Below, piece by piece: positions 11,501-21,835 of a stretch of DNA of 64,000 nt. Position numbers and translations under genes: made by a program. Position 1 is the stretch's first letter. The number at the start of each line of letters is the position of its first letter. The notes beneath the pieces are model-generated. The model did not search any database. It was not told the DNA's origin and saw nothing but the letters and a program-made list of their open reading frames with translations. The DNA comes from Euborellia annulipes (Eukaryota > Arthropoda > Insecta > Dermaptera > Anisolabididae), in NCBI GenBank assembly GCA_023213315.1, contig JAKCPI010007900.1:111530-175529 (forward strand), read 5' to 3'.

Positions 11501-12570
11501 TAATTCTCCCTCGCTTTACTCTAATAGAAAAGTTAGCTGAGTTGGTTGTCATGGTAAAGAAATATATTTTTCATACGATTATAAACGATTACCTCCTAAT
11601 TTTGATCATTATCGTTTATCAAAGTCACTGACCGAAAATTATCATTTCTAAACAAAGAATGATTAAAAAATTTCTTTTTACAAACTATTAAATGTTCAAT
11701 TCTCTAAAATTTAAAGTACGGTGTATGCGTTTTCTAATTAACAAATCATTTTTATTACTTCGCACTTGACTTTGTTTGCGGTGAAGACAAATATTTCTGT
11801 TCTTTTATTTTAATTGCCTGCCGTAAAATCTTTGCATATATTATGACTATACATATATTAACAAAATTTTATGCATAATATTATAAAATAAAAAACAAGA
11901 AAAACAATAGTAATTCAGAGAGCATTGAATTGACATTATAAGAGATTATAAATGATACAAATTAATGAACTAATGAAATTTTAATTAACCAGCTGCCCCT
12001 ATAACACAAAATATTTCAAAAATAATCAAATATTATTTAACGTTAATTTATTATATTTTATTATAAATAAATAAAATTTGTGAATTTGTATAATTAAAGT
12101 AGTATCTATTATTATTTATTTACTTCTCTATAGCGAAGGTCTTTTCTTACATTTATTTATTCACTAATATATATATAATTTATGGGAACTATTAAATTTA
12201 ATAATAATTCCTCTAGAATACAATAATAATAACAGAGATTAATTTTAATAATATATTATTTTCCAAGAATATAAATTTGAACTTGAATTAAAAAATATTT
12301 ATATAAAAATAATATATGCAAATAAATAAATTAAGTCAAATTCTTACAAATTTTTTTTTTTTTACTTGAAAAGCATAATTAATTAGTTTTAAAAAAATTT
12401 ATAATGTTTGTTTTGCTTTGATTAAAACGATAGCGTTCGTCTAATTTAATATTATATTGTTAAAATTATCATCCCTGTTCACTCTTGTTTCATGACCGAG
12501 AAAATTATATTATCTTCCATTTAATTTAAATAAATATGAACGCAGTCTATTCAAAAAAATATCATGAACC
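11501..12570. other. No gene seen; very AT-rich DNA
   Basis: Dense TATTA/ATTTA sequence with no coding signal and no family match. Confidence 0.5.
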
Positions 12571-12678
12571 GTTTAATTAATTAAATGTGAGATTTATATT
12601 GATGGAGGGCCAATCGTCCGCTGGCCCCAGGGACGTTTGGCCTGCCATCAATATAAATCTCACATTTAATTAGTTAAA
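12571..12678. repeat. Near-perfect 106-bp hairpin
   Basis: The arms TTAAATGTGAGATTTATATT and its inverse continue through GATGG/CCATC and GGCCAATCGTCC/GGACGTTTGGCC, leaving a loop of only a few bases around 12625. The stem is over 45 bp with very few mismatches. It may be a minimal foldback element or a source of hairpin RNA; nothing decides between them. Confidence 0.7.
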
Positions 12679-13055
12679 TTGTAAATTCTGACTTTCCAAG
12701 TCCATTTGAGACTTTTTGTTTATAATATCTCTTTCATCTCGAAATTTTCAATATTATGAATTAGTTCTTTAATTATTTAAACTTAAAGGGCCGGTTCTTT
12801 CACTTCTAATTAATTGGCTATCCCTCCGAGAAGCTAGTTGATTTTAACTTTCGAGTATTTTCGCAAGCATATCATGTGATTAAATAAAAGCAAAAATCGT
12901 AGTTAGCTTCACCTCTTAGTTACTATGGGGTGAAATTAGGAACACAAGCCTTCCAAGTTTTTTTTTTTTTTTTTTTTTGGAGATTTTTAAATTTTTGTTA
13001 AAAAATTAATTAATTATTTTAATATTTCATATTTATTTTAATTTTTAATATTTTT

Positions 13056-13490
13056 ACTTTCTCTTACGCTATATGAAATATATAAAGAAAGTATTGCGAT
13101 CATGTCAAAAATTCGATGTCGAGATTTTGATGGATATACACCATGGGCGTAGCCAGACATCTTGTTAGGGGGGCAACTCCTCGTTAGAGCGAGATGGGGG
13201 GGGGTTTGCAATTAATATATACATAGATTATAAATTATTTATTTAAATAAAAAAAATTAAATTAATATGGTGGATTGGGGCGTTAAAAAAAACTTCCCAA
13301 TGGGAAAAGTCGGTGAACAAATTATCTCAGTAACTAAAAGAGCTACGAGGTTGAAATTTTATATTTAAGTTAGGCATCCCCCCTACCAAGGGGTGAAAAT
13401 AAGCTTTTAAACAAGAACTTTACTGATGTACTTTTTCAGTTTTTTTTTTCGATTTTCCCAACATTTGCTACAACGATTTTAATAAATGGT
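13056..13490 (+). repeat. Family A copy nested in family G
   Basis: Starts with TACTTTCTCTTACGCTATAT and AATTCGATGTCGAGATTTTG, is interrupted at about 13141-13290 by an unrelated piece with CATGGGCGTAGCCAG, and resumes with AAGAGCTACGAGGTTGAAAT down to the GATTTTCCCAACATT block. It lacks the HP end. Confidence 0.65.
13141..13215 (+). repeat. Family J end (CATGGGCGTAGCCAG)
   Basis: The sequence from CATGGGCGTAGCCAG to GTTTGCAATTAAT recurs inverted at 61125-61196, and a related CATGGGYGTAACTAG lies in the core of the palindrome at 59541-61074. Probably a DNA-transposon terminus. Confidence 0.5.
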
Positions 13491-13552
13491 TTTACTATAT
13501 CGATGATTTGCAATCGGTTTGCTATTTGACTAGAAGTGAAGCAACCGGTTCT

Positions 13553-14164
13553 TGGAAATTTATTTGGAAGAAAAAAATATTAAATTTCATTATATAGCCT
13601 ACTAAGTTAAAAAATATGGTTTTGAAGTCTTTTAGAGAAAGAAGAGGTTACGAACGGCCTCTGGCATATGTATGTCAGAGCCGCTCTTTACTAAAAGAAG
13701 CAAGTGAAACTTTTTTTTTTTTATTTAAATATAAAAAATTTAAATTTAAAATTTCGCCATTTATTCTTGTCTTACTACATGTATTACAGGAATGATTAAT
13801 ATTTATTTGATATTTCTGGTCTCCATGAGAACGATAATAAGTAAAACTTTATTCATTTGTTTTGTTGAGCGTATTTCTAAGAAATGCTACCTTAAGTATC
13901 TTTAAATTAAAATGGTTTCACTATTGTTCATTGATTTCTTTTAATAAAAATACAAAGAAAGACTTAGAATTGATTTTTTTTTATGTGTTTGATGTATTTC
14001 TGCCTTGAAGCCCCCACTCTTTTCTCATTTTGATTAAGTGGTTCTTTTGAAAATTTCGAATCAATGATTACCGCATGTCTTTGGTCCATGATTGCGAGAG
14101 AGAGAGAAAGAGAGAAGAAAAATCTTTGTATGGTTCCGTTAGCCAATCCAATTATTGTAGCGCC
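13553..14164. other. No gene seen
   Basis: AT-rich, with a small imperfect palindrome CTCTGGCAT/ATGTCAGAG at 13660-13681 and a GAGA run at 14095-14115. Confidence 0.5.
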
Positions 14165-14368
14165 TACTCTATTAATAATTCAATTACAAAAGAGCAGTGC
14201 TTGCACGAGATCACGATGTGAGGTTATGGAACTCGGAAACTAGGCTAGCCAACTGAAGCGAAAGTGGCCAGTTGTCCAGCCTGAAGGCTTAACACTCGAA
14301 ACCTCCGGAGATTACCTTAAGGAAGCAACGAATTGGTATAAGACAAAAGGAACACCGGGCGCAGACAG
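14165..14368. other. GC-richer unique patch next to a recursive splice site
   Basis: About 200 bp of balanced composition in AT-rich surroundings. No open frame or repeat family recognised. On the minus strand it lies just downstream (3') of the splice-like junction at 14376/14377. Confidence 0.4.
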
Positions 14369-14402
14369 ACACTTACCTGGAAAAAGAACAAAAAAAAAAT
14401 AA
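14369..14402 (-). other. Candidate recursive splice site (zero-nt exon)
   Basis: On the minus strand a run of ten Ts, then GTTCTTTTTCCAG, is immediately followed by GTAAGTG. A long pyrimidine tract ending in CAG joined directly to a consensus donor is the known form of a ratchet point, at which long introns are removed stepwise. It implies a minus-strand transcript crossing this region. A decoy acceptor followed by chance by GTAAGT cannot be excluded. Confidence 0.45.
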
Positions 14403-15067
14403 CATTAGTGACTCAAGTCGGAAATGGCTCATTAAAAAATATTATGTTTTTAGGATTAATAACAGAGAGCATAGGTTCGTTGGGGTTTACCATTTCAAAA
14501 ATATTTTAGACAATCTTATGCACTATTATTTTCATATACTTTAATAAAAAAATTTTAATACACCCATGAAATCAATTCAGATAATAACTTTTATGAAATT
14601 TACTAATCTTTTCATATACTTTGTTTAAATTTCTTCATACACTATTTATGAAATCATATATTGATATTTTTTTAGAATTTATGAATTTTACAAACTATAA
14701 AGAAATTTTATATTTTAGTATGAAAGTATCTCGTACTTAAATTTTTCAAAATGTTTTATGGTGAATTTTTCAGAAAAAAAAAAAAAAAAAAAAAAAAAAC
14801 TAATTTGATCTATGAAATTTATAAGCTAGTCTATTAAATTTATTTTAAAAATAAATTCATATTACCCGAAAAAATAAATTTCATAAACAGTTTGTGCAAC
14901 AGGCTAGTATATAAATTTTCAATTTTAACAATAATAATAATCTATTTTAGAATTTAAAATTAAATTTGTGAATAAAATTAAAATAAGATTATAAGCAAGT
15001 AGTTATAGTATACCCTACCCTTCTCAGAAGTAATTTGACAAACATTTAATTTGGTAGATCTTTGTTT
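14403..15067. other. No gene seen; AT-rich with poly-A
   Basis: Includes an uninterrupted A run of about 27 at 14774-14800. No family match. Confidence 0.5.
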
Positions 15068-15196
15068 ACAAACGCTTAAAGACTGTAAGCCAGTCATCAT
15101 ATTGTTTTACGATAGCAGATAAATTTTTGTTTATGATTGGGCAAAATTGCGCCCCCTGTACAACCAGGACCTCCACGCTTTCACTTTCATCAAATA
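15068..15196 (-). repeat. SINE H fragment (tRNA-derived)
   Basis: On the minus strand GTGAAAGCGTGGAGGTCCTGG leads into a degraded B box (GGTTGTACAGG), GGGGGCGCAATTTTGCCCAA and the GACTGGCTTACAGTCTTT tail. The same order occurs at 37283-37415 and 53690-54020. 5'-truncated: the A box half is absent. Confidence 0.6.
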
Positions 15197-15379
15197 ATAA
15201 TTTTAACAATTGAAAAAAATATTTTTTTTTCTACAATAAGTAAATGAATTACATATTAAATCTTTTAGCTTTTATATAAATGATGAATGATGAGAAAAAA
15301 ATAAAATTTCTTCTTTTGCTAAGATTCTATTCTCTTTTTAAATAAAAGCCCTAAAAAGAAAGGGGTAAGTAAATTGGGC

Positions 15380-15735
15380 AAAAGATACATTTGTGATTTG
15401 ACACCTAAGCGAGTTTCTGACTCCATTTGCCAATCAGATCGAATTGTGTAGTAAATGGACATAAAGGCCATAAGAAGAGAAAGTGGGCCGACAGCTGAAC
15501 AATCTCCACCCTCGCATTACGCAATTGAAGTTCTCCGTTTGCTGTTCTGTTGCTTGCCGTTTTCTGTTCTTCAATGCAAAAGCCACCAACGCAATGGCCG
15601 ACCCACAACAACACAGACCAAAAGGCGGCCTTGGCAATTAAATCCTTGTTCCAGAGCTATCTTGGATCGGTTACAAAGAATGCCAGACCCTTGAAAGGGT
15701 TGTTTTCACATCTCATCTCACTTCCATCAAACTAA
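15380..15735. other. GC-richer unique island, possible regulatory or transcribed element
   Basis: About 350 bp with clearly higher GC than its flanks, moderate CpG and open frames in several overlapping frames on both strands (60-79 codons). None has a recognisable domain. It matches no repeat family of the window and might be a conserved non-coding element, promoter or exon. Confidence 0.35.
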
Positions 15736-15875
15736 ATTGATTTTATACCTTTTTAAATATTACTTTTGACTTAGAGTCGATTAATTATTTAACAAAAAGT
15801 TTATTATTCTTAATTACTTTCGTATTTGATTTTCAGTGGATTAAAATCAATTGCAAAAGGATCTAATATGAAAAA

Positions 15876-16530
15876 ATCTGGTGTGACTGTCACTTGTATC
15901 GACATATATATAGTTTCCGCCGATATATTAGAATTCAAGATGTAAAATTTATAAACATGGGAAAATATTTATATTTTGATACTATGGCAACCATTTTTCT
16001 ATCTTTCCTATGAAGTACAGTGATTGATTTATGAATTTTAATCAAAATTATTAGAGGCTCACTTCTAGTGAGTACGTGGATGGCGACCACGAATTACCCG
16101 AGCTAAAGCTGGCATTTCTTCCTTTACTTTATGTCAGCCTTTCTTCCCTTTTTCATAACAAGCGTCAGGCCGGCTTGCTTTTTTTTCTGTCTCATTTTTT
16201 ATAAACCCCGACCACATAGGGATAAGGCTAAAATAGAAGAATCAAAATCGTTAGAACGAATTTTGAGAAAATAGAAAAAACTGAAAAAATGCATCAGTAA
16301 AGTACTAGTACTTTTTGGCCTATTTTGTTTAAAAGCTTTTTTCGTTCATTAGATATTTTGTTCACAGCATACATAAACACAGACAGGCAGGCGACCATGT
16401 TGCAAAAACCACTTTTTTTGATTTAGGGGACCTCAAAAAGTGTATGTCCATCAAAATCTCGACATCAAATTTTTGACATGAATCCAATACTTTGTCTATA
16501 TATACATATATAGGTAAAAGAAAGTAAAAA
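15876..16530 (-). repeat. Family A copy interrupted by SINE P
   Basis: In minus orientation it begins with half of HP (ATCTGGTGTGACTG), followed by TTTCCGCCGATATATTAGAA, the TATGGCAACCATTT block, the core AAAGTACTAGTACTTT, the GACAGGCAGG block and the end hairpin closing with GAAAGTAAAAA. The interruption at 16056-16239 is bounded by a duplicated A segment. Confidence 0.8.
16056..16239 (+). mobile_element. SINE P, with 16-bp target duplication
   Basis: A 184-bp insert is flanked by AATCAAAATTATTAGA (16040-16055) and AATCAAAATCGTTAGA (16240-16255), a 14/16 match; the uninterrupted A copies carry this segment once. A long duplication is typical of retroposons primed by a LINE endonuclease. Body motifs: AGTACGTGGATGGCGACCAC, CGAGCTAAAGCTGGCATTTC and GGCCGGCTTGC. 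No A/B box pair is obvious; orientation is uncertain. Confidence 0.7.
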
Positions 16531-16858
16531 TATTCTCCTTCCGAATCGAAAATTTACCCCAGCTGGCTTGAATTGTTAAACCGATACCAAGAACGACATT
16601 TCTTCTATTTTTAAATAAAAGATAATCAGTGGCGTATAAGGTTCTATAAAAAAGAAACTCGTATACTGATGACCCCTACTCCATTACTAATTTGATATTC
16701 TAAAAATTTCGCTAAACAATTTTTTTTCCCTAATTTAATTAATATTAAAAAAAAAAAATAATAATAATAATTTATTCATTAAATATTTTATTTTGTTCTA
16801 AAAATACTTTAAAGGTCGCTTATCCTTTTATATTATTGCGTGCTACTCAATGATTTTG

Positions 16859-16891
<33 letters not shown>

Positions 16892-17222
16892 TAATAACCT
16901 TTTTATTATCAATCATTCAAGGTCTTGTTCAAAAAATTTACATAAATAAAATAGGTTAATTATTAATTTTGGTATATAAATTGTCAGATATACAAGCAGA
17001 GAGAGATATTTTATTAAAATTATTGCTAAAACTTTCCTTCCTGTTGGAATTCCATGACATCAACTGGTCCTTTTTTTTTGAAATATGCATGTCTAATCAT
17101 GACACTAAAATGGGAAAGTGTATTTATTTATGAATTTTACTTTAATATATTTATACGTAATATAAGTATTATTATCGTGAAAAATCTAACCCCGTGATTT
17201 CAGGTCATAAAGACCCTAGAAA
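16531..17222. other. No gene seen; AT-rich
   Basis: Contains a poly-A run of about 28 at 16863-16890. No family match. Confidence 0.5.
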
Positions 17223-17858
17223 TGCGAACAGTACAAAACTTTTTCTTACCTTTGGTAAATGAAAGTTATGTTCTGTGCTTGTCACACCAGTTTTTTGTGT
17301 CGACTTATAGGGGGAGGGGTTAGTTCTATGTTGTGACATAATATTTGTAGGAGGGTTTGTTGTGACTAACTGTGACAGGGGGGGGACTAGAATATCGTCA
17401 AAAAAGGCGTTACGTAATATGTGTACGACCATATGAAGTACAAGAGTAAAGTGGTCTTCAAACAATTTTGAGGTCAAAATGAAAATATATAATTATTAAT
17501 TTATGAATTTTAAATCCTTTGAGAAAATCGAAAAAAATTCAAAAAGTACAGTGAGGGACAATATTAAATCCCACCCATGCGTTTTCTACTTGTGATTATA
17601 TCATTGTTTCATATATATTATATATTTTTTAATGGAAACTTACTTGGTTCAAACCTAGAAAATTTCTAATAAAGATTTTTATTTTCTTTTATAAAAACAA
17701 TGAAATAATCACAAGTAGAAAAAGCATGGGTGGGACTTAATATTGTCTCTCACTGTACATCAGTAAAGTACTAGTACTTTTTGGCCGATTTTATTTAAAA
17801 GTTTACTTTTGCGTCTCAGGAGGGTATATAACTTAAATATAAAATGTTTGTCTCCAAT
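17223..17858 (-). repeat. Family A copy interrupted by family B
   Basis: The HP portion (ACTTTTTCTTACC...GTCACACCAG) is followed by a degraded middle with a G-rich intrusion at 17311-17390. The GTACAAGAGTAAAGTGGTCT block, the B insertion and the TCAGTAAAGTACTAGTACTT core come next; the copy ends before the second hairpin. Confidence 0.75.
17549..17755. mobile_element. Family B foldback MITE, intact, TA duplication
   Basis: Starts CAGTGAGGGACAATATTAAA and ends with the inverse, TAATATTGTCTCTCACTG, inside a family A sequence that reads AAAAAGTACATCAGTAAAG when uninterrupted. The TA of AGTACATC is present on both sides, showing a TA target duplication. TA insertion plus CAGTG ends place it with Tc1/mariner-type elements. 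It is non-autonomous; the interior is a long stem. Confidence 0.85.
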
Positions 17859-17926
17859 TGTTTTATTTTATTTTCATTTAAAATTGTTTCTATAATAATT
17901 ACATTTTTTTTTTCCTTTCTTTACAG

Positions 17927-18002
17927 TTGTTTGGAAGACACCAATCAAGAAACATCTCACGTGATCTGTTCTTCTGTCTACCTACTATGCAGACTACATA
18001 AT
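17927..18002 (+). CDS. Candidate internal coding exon (76 nt)
   Basis: The acceptor is strong: a 20-nt pyrimidine tract ending CTTTCTTTACAG. The donor is AAT|GTGAGT. One frame is open, entered in phase 2 and left in phase 0; it encodes a peptide starting CLEDTNQETSHVIC and ending VYLLCRLHN, with four cysteines. Two other frames have stops. The phase fits the exon candidate at 406-470. Not recognised as a known domain. Confidence 0.4.
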
Positions 18003-18444
18003 GTGAGTTATTATTTCATTAAACATTTGTAATTTACCGATTATATAGTCTATGAATCTCAAATAGTCAAAAAGTCAAGTTCTTTCTTTCGTTTAGAAAT
18101 ATTTTAGAAAGAGTAAATAATATTTTTTTTTGTCTTTTGACATGAGAGGCTCTGATTAAATCGAATTTTCTATGGATAATATCTATATAAATATTTTTAT
18201 ATAATAGGGCTTTTATCAATATGATAATTAAAAGTATATATTCAGACAAATGAATTTATTTGACCTTTATATAACCGGCGTTTCAGTAGCAAATCGTTTC
18301 CTTCTTCAGGAGGAAAATAAATTAAACATCCTATAGATTTGTTGATTATGAAAGGTTTTTGTATAGTGGTTAAAGAAATTTGCTTGCCCGTAATAAATTT
18401 AAAATTCTTCGCCAGGCTGCCTTTTACTTAAATATGAATTACAT
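18003..18444. other. Intron-like DNA with a Penelope-type motif
   Basis: AT-rich. On the minus strand 18283-18310 reads CTGAAGAAGG...CTGAAACG, matching the ribozyme-like pattern seen at six other places. Confidence 0.4.
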
Positions 18445-18655
18445 TTTTTAAAAACATCTAAAAAAATAATTGATTTATGAATTTTAATTAATTTAATTGG
18501 AGGAAATCGAAAAAAATGGAAAAGTACATCGGTAAAGTAGGTTTACTAGTACTCTTTTGCCGATTTTATTTAAAAGCTAATTTTCGCTTATCAGTAACCT
18601 AATATAAATATAAAATTTCACCTTCGTAGCTCATTTATTTCTTGCTTAAAAAAAT
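18445..18655 (-). repeat. Family A fragment (middle)
   Basis: Contains the AATTGATTTATGAATTTTAA block, a mutated TACTAGTAC core, GCCGATTTTATTTAAAAGCT and AATATAAAATTTCACCTTCG. Both termini are missing. Confidence 0.75.
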
Positions 18656-18741
18656 TGGGTATTAGGTGTTCAAGATATGATAATTATTTAATTACTCCCT
18701 TTACCCCCCCCCCCTTGTAGCTTTTATAACTTGATTGACTA

Positions 18742-19015
18742 CAAGAGCGGATCCAGAAGAGTTTCTCGGGGTGGGGAGGAGGGGTAATTTGGAGTGACTG
18801 GTCGCACAGTACACAATTTTTTCTTACTTTCGGTAATTTAAAGGTGCATTTTATACTTGTTTACCCCGATATATAAACCAATCAATTTTTTAAGTATTAA
18901 TTTTTAAAATTTTATATTAAAAATAAAATTTTATCCCCAAAAAAAAAAATATTTTTCTCAAATCTCGGGAGGGGGGGGGGGTAATTACTGCCTTTACCCC
19001 TTGTATCAGCCCTTG
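18742..19015. mobile_element. Family I MITE, hAT-like, perfect 8-bp duplication
   Basis: The ends CAAGAGCGGATCCAGAAGAG and (inverse of right) CAAGGGCTGATACAAGGGG are inverted repeats. ATTGACTA occurs directly before the left end (18734-18741) and directly after the right end (19016-19023). An 8-bp duplication is the hallmark of hAT transposition. Inside is a half HP (GTGACTGGTCGCACAGTACA) shared with family A. Confidence 0.8.
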
Positions 19016-19023
19016 ATTGACTA

Positions 19024-19840
19024 TTTTTTTAAATTTATTTATTTAATTTACAAATTGACAAACTAATCTTTTTAGACAATATGGTTTGACTTCTCCAAGT
19101 GCAAGAGAATTTTTTTATTATTATATATCTTATAGTAATGATATGGCTTTACAAATTTTGTAATCTGTTGAAGAAGATCTAAAGAGCCTTATTATTTTTT
19201 CAATAGGCGATATATCTTTAAAACAATAGATTGTTAAACTATTATTAAATAAATAAATTGCAAAAAATTTGTATTATTATATAATTTAATTGAAAATTGG
19301 TTTTATTTATTTATTATATGTTGTCGTCGCATGTCTTCGTATAGTTAAAATATTGAAATGCGATTTTTTAACCAATTGAATTGATCAGTGATTCAACTAA
19401 AAAAAAAATAAACAAAACTTGCTTTATTTTGTAGAATGTCGTTATTTTTTTTTTTAAAGAAACAATGCTTCTTCTTCAGGATGTATATCCTTGTTTTCTT
19501 TGTTGCTCCAAAAACAATGTTTAAGCTAATAAGGTCATGTTTCCCGAGAAAAATAAAAAGGGCCGAGTGTATTTCGAAAACAGAAAACGCGTCTCCCATC
19601 TATCAGCCTCATCGGTGAGATGCCGGAGGAACTTCTGCTCGTTTTTTTTTTTTGTCCGTCAATTGCTAGTATTTGTTGAACAAATCAACCCGAGTCTCAA
19701 TGATTTATTTTTAAACTGAATTATCAACGTTAATATTGTCTTTAATTTAAAAATACAAATTTTACAGAAATAAAAAAAATCCTAGCATATTATATATGCA
19801 AACTTAAATCCAGTAACGTAATTTCACATAATATCTAGTA
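19024..19840. other. No firm gene; weak exon-like segment at 19480-19614
   Basis: AT-rich. An acceptor CTTCTTCTTCAG at 19479 and a donor TCG|GTGAGA at 19614 enclose 135 nt with an open frame (entry and exit phase 2) ending SKTENASPIYQPH. Its first half is hydrophobic and T-driven, so support is weak. Confidence 0.2.
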
Positions 19841-20632
19841 TCTGGTCGAACAACACACAACTTTCTCTTTGAGTGAACGTTATGATCTGTACTTGACACA
19901 CCAGATTTTTTGTGTCAACATATAATTTGTTTTGGACAGTACGGTATAGTGAGGGACAATATTAAGTCCCAGCCATACGTTTTCTACTTGTGATTATTTC
20001 ATTGTTTTTAAAAAATATATTATATATTTTTTAATGGAAACTTTCATGGTTCAAACCTAGAAAATTTTCAATAAAGATTTTTATTTTCTTTTATTAAAAC
20101 AATGAAATAATCACAAGTAGAAAACGTATGGCTGGGACTTAATATTGTCCCTCACTGTACAGATATAAAATTTATAAACATAGAAAAATATATCTATTTT
20201 GTTACCATTGCAACCATTTCTTATCTATCCTATGAAGTACAAGAGTAAAGTGTGCTTCTAACAACTTTGAAGGCAAAATGAGAATATAGATTTTAAAGAG
20301 CATCTTAAAAATAATTGATTTATGAATTTTAATCCAAATTGTTAGAGCGGTTAGAGCAGAAAAACTGTAAAAGTATTAGTACTTTTTGGCCGATTTTATT
20401 TAAAAACTTATTTTCGCACCTCAGTGGGACATCTAAATTAAATATAAAATTTCATCCTTGTAGCTCATTCCCTTTATTTTGATCACAGATACAGAGAGCT
20501 CTAACATTTTGCGGGACCCACTTTTTTTGGACTCAGAGGACCTCAAAACGTGTATTTCTATCAAAATCTTGATTTCAAATTTTTGACATGAATCCAATAC
20601 TTTTTCTATATATAAAAGAAATTAAAAATTCG
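19841..20632 (-). repeat. Family A copy interrupted by family B
   Basis: HP remnants (CAACACACAACTTTCTCTTT ... GACACACCAGATT) are followed by the GTGTCAACATATA block, the B insertion, the CTATCCTATGAAGTACAAGA block, TTTTTGGCCGATTTTATTT and the terminal CTTTTTCTATATATAAAAG hairpin. Confidence 0.75.
19947..20157. mobile_element. Family B foldback MITE, TA duplication
   Basis: TA at 19945-19946 and 20158-20159 flank ends related to CAGTGAGGGACAATATTAAG (left first base C to T). About 60-bp inverted arms surround a TATATTATATATTTTT-type centre. Confidence 0.85.
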
Positions 20633-20736
20633 CATTAAAAAATATTTGTTTTTTTTTTTTTAGGTTTTTTCGGCATTTTCGGCCATTTAGATCTCATTCC
20701 TATTTATTTCAAATGATTGGTAGCCAAATAAATGAA

Positions 20737-20822
20737 ATAAATTTTTCTAGCTTGGGTCGGGAAGCGAACCCGGGACCCTAGGCACGAAAAGCTAATGTCT
20801 TCTCTCTGAGCCACGGGATATA
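20737..20822 (-). repeat. tRNA-like SINE head
   Basis: On the minus strand CGTGGCTCAGAGAGAAGAC (A box region) and GGTCCCGGGTTCGCTTCCCG (B box in a T-arm with a 4-5 bp stem) lie at tRNA-like spacing. The ends do not form an acceptor stem and no tail is obvious. Confidence 0.5.
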
Positions 20823-21059
20823 ATAAACTTATTTTAAAAACAATGATGATCATAAAAATTATTCACTCTTTGTATATAATCACTAGTATAATTTTAAAGT
20901 TATGGGGTTATCGTTTTGATAAAAAAATATTTTCCCATTTTAAATCATCTTTCATATTTCCTCTTATCTTAGTAAATATATGTACCGGTATATATGTGAT
21001 GGAGGAAAACTTGATTTCAGTGAAATATCGCTTAAAGAATAAACGATGAAACTAAATGA

Positions 21060-21235
21060 CAAGGTGTACTGATGGGCCCAGGTGGGGCCACCAGGTATCG
21101 AACCTGAATATCAACAAATTAGTAGTTATGAAGAATGACGAGCGACGGCGTGCTGAAGGCTACAGATATAAAAAAAAGCCCTTCACTGAAAGGCGGCCTA
21201 ACCTAAGCTCGTCCCTTCTATCATATATCTATATC
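21060..21235 (-). repeat. tRNA-like B box remnant in unique DNA
   Basis: On the minus strand CAGGTTCGATACCTGG is a T-arm with a B box. The upstream part does not fold as a tRNA. The overlapping 60-codon frame (21056-21238) is not coding-like. Confidence 0.3.
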
Positions 21236-21835
21236 TAATATTAACTTAATCAAATGCGAGACATCTTATTAACACCTCCGCACGAATCGCCTGATGGGAA
21301 AACGTTTCTTTTAACATCTGAAAAAAATTTAATTTACAAATAAATACTTCGCTAATTAGAGAAGAAAATGAAATAAATAAATTCACTAAGGATTTTAATA
21401 ATATATTGTGTTCTTTATTTGTTATCCAAATAAAAATAATCCTAGTCATGAAGCTGTGCACGATTTCCATTATTGAGTATTCAGCCAGTTTTCAAATTAA
21501 CGAGCAACGGGAATCGGTGTCTTAAGAAATCAACAAACTAAATCCGCAATATTGTGTAAAAATCCAATAAGAATAGAAAGATGATGATTCGTTTTTCCTT
21601 AAATTAATTCACAATTGACAAATTACAGTTTTTATTTAAAAAAAAAAAAAAGAATAAATAAATTCCTCTGTTCAAATGAATGACTTCTTATCAGTTATTT
21701 TAACAATAGGAGGACATAATCTGTGGACATAATCGGATTTTATTTTCTGACATTTTTATTAATAAATTGATAATAAATGAAAGAGATAATTGAATACTAC
21801 TATCAAAAAATTTTACTTTTAAATATAAACAAAAT
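21236..21835. other. No gene seen
   Basis: AT-rich DNA. The 74-codon minus frame at 21246-21470 has no recognisable product. Confidence 0.5.

Larger units (their letters stand above)
12788..13552 (+). mobile_element. Family G MITE interrupted by family A
   Basis: The left end GGGCCGGTTCTTTCACTTCT and the right end AGAAGTGAAGCAACCGGTTC are the G inverted ends, as in 2983-3398. The extra length is explained by a family A insertion at 13056-13490. The flanking duplication has decayed. Confidence 0.7.
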
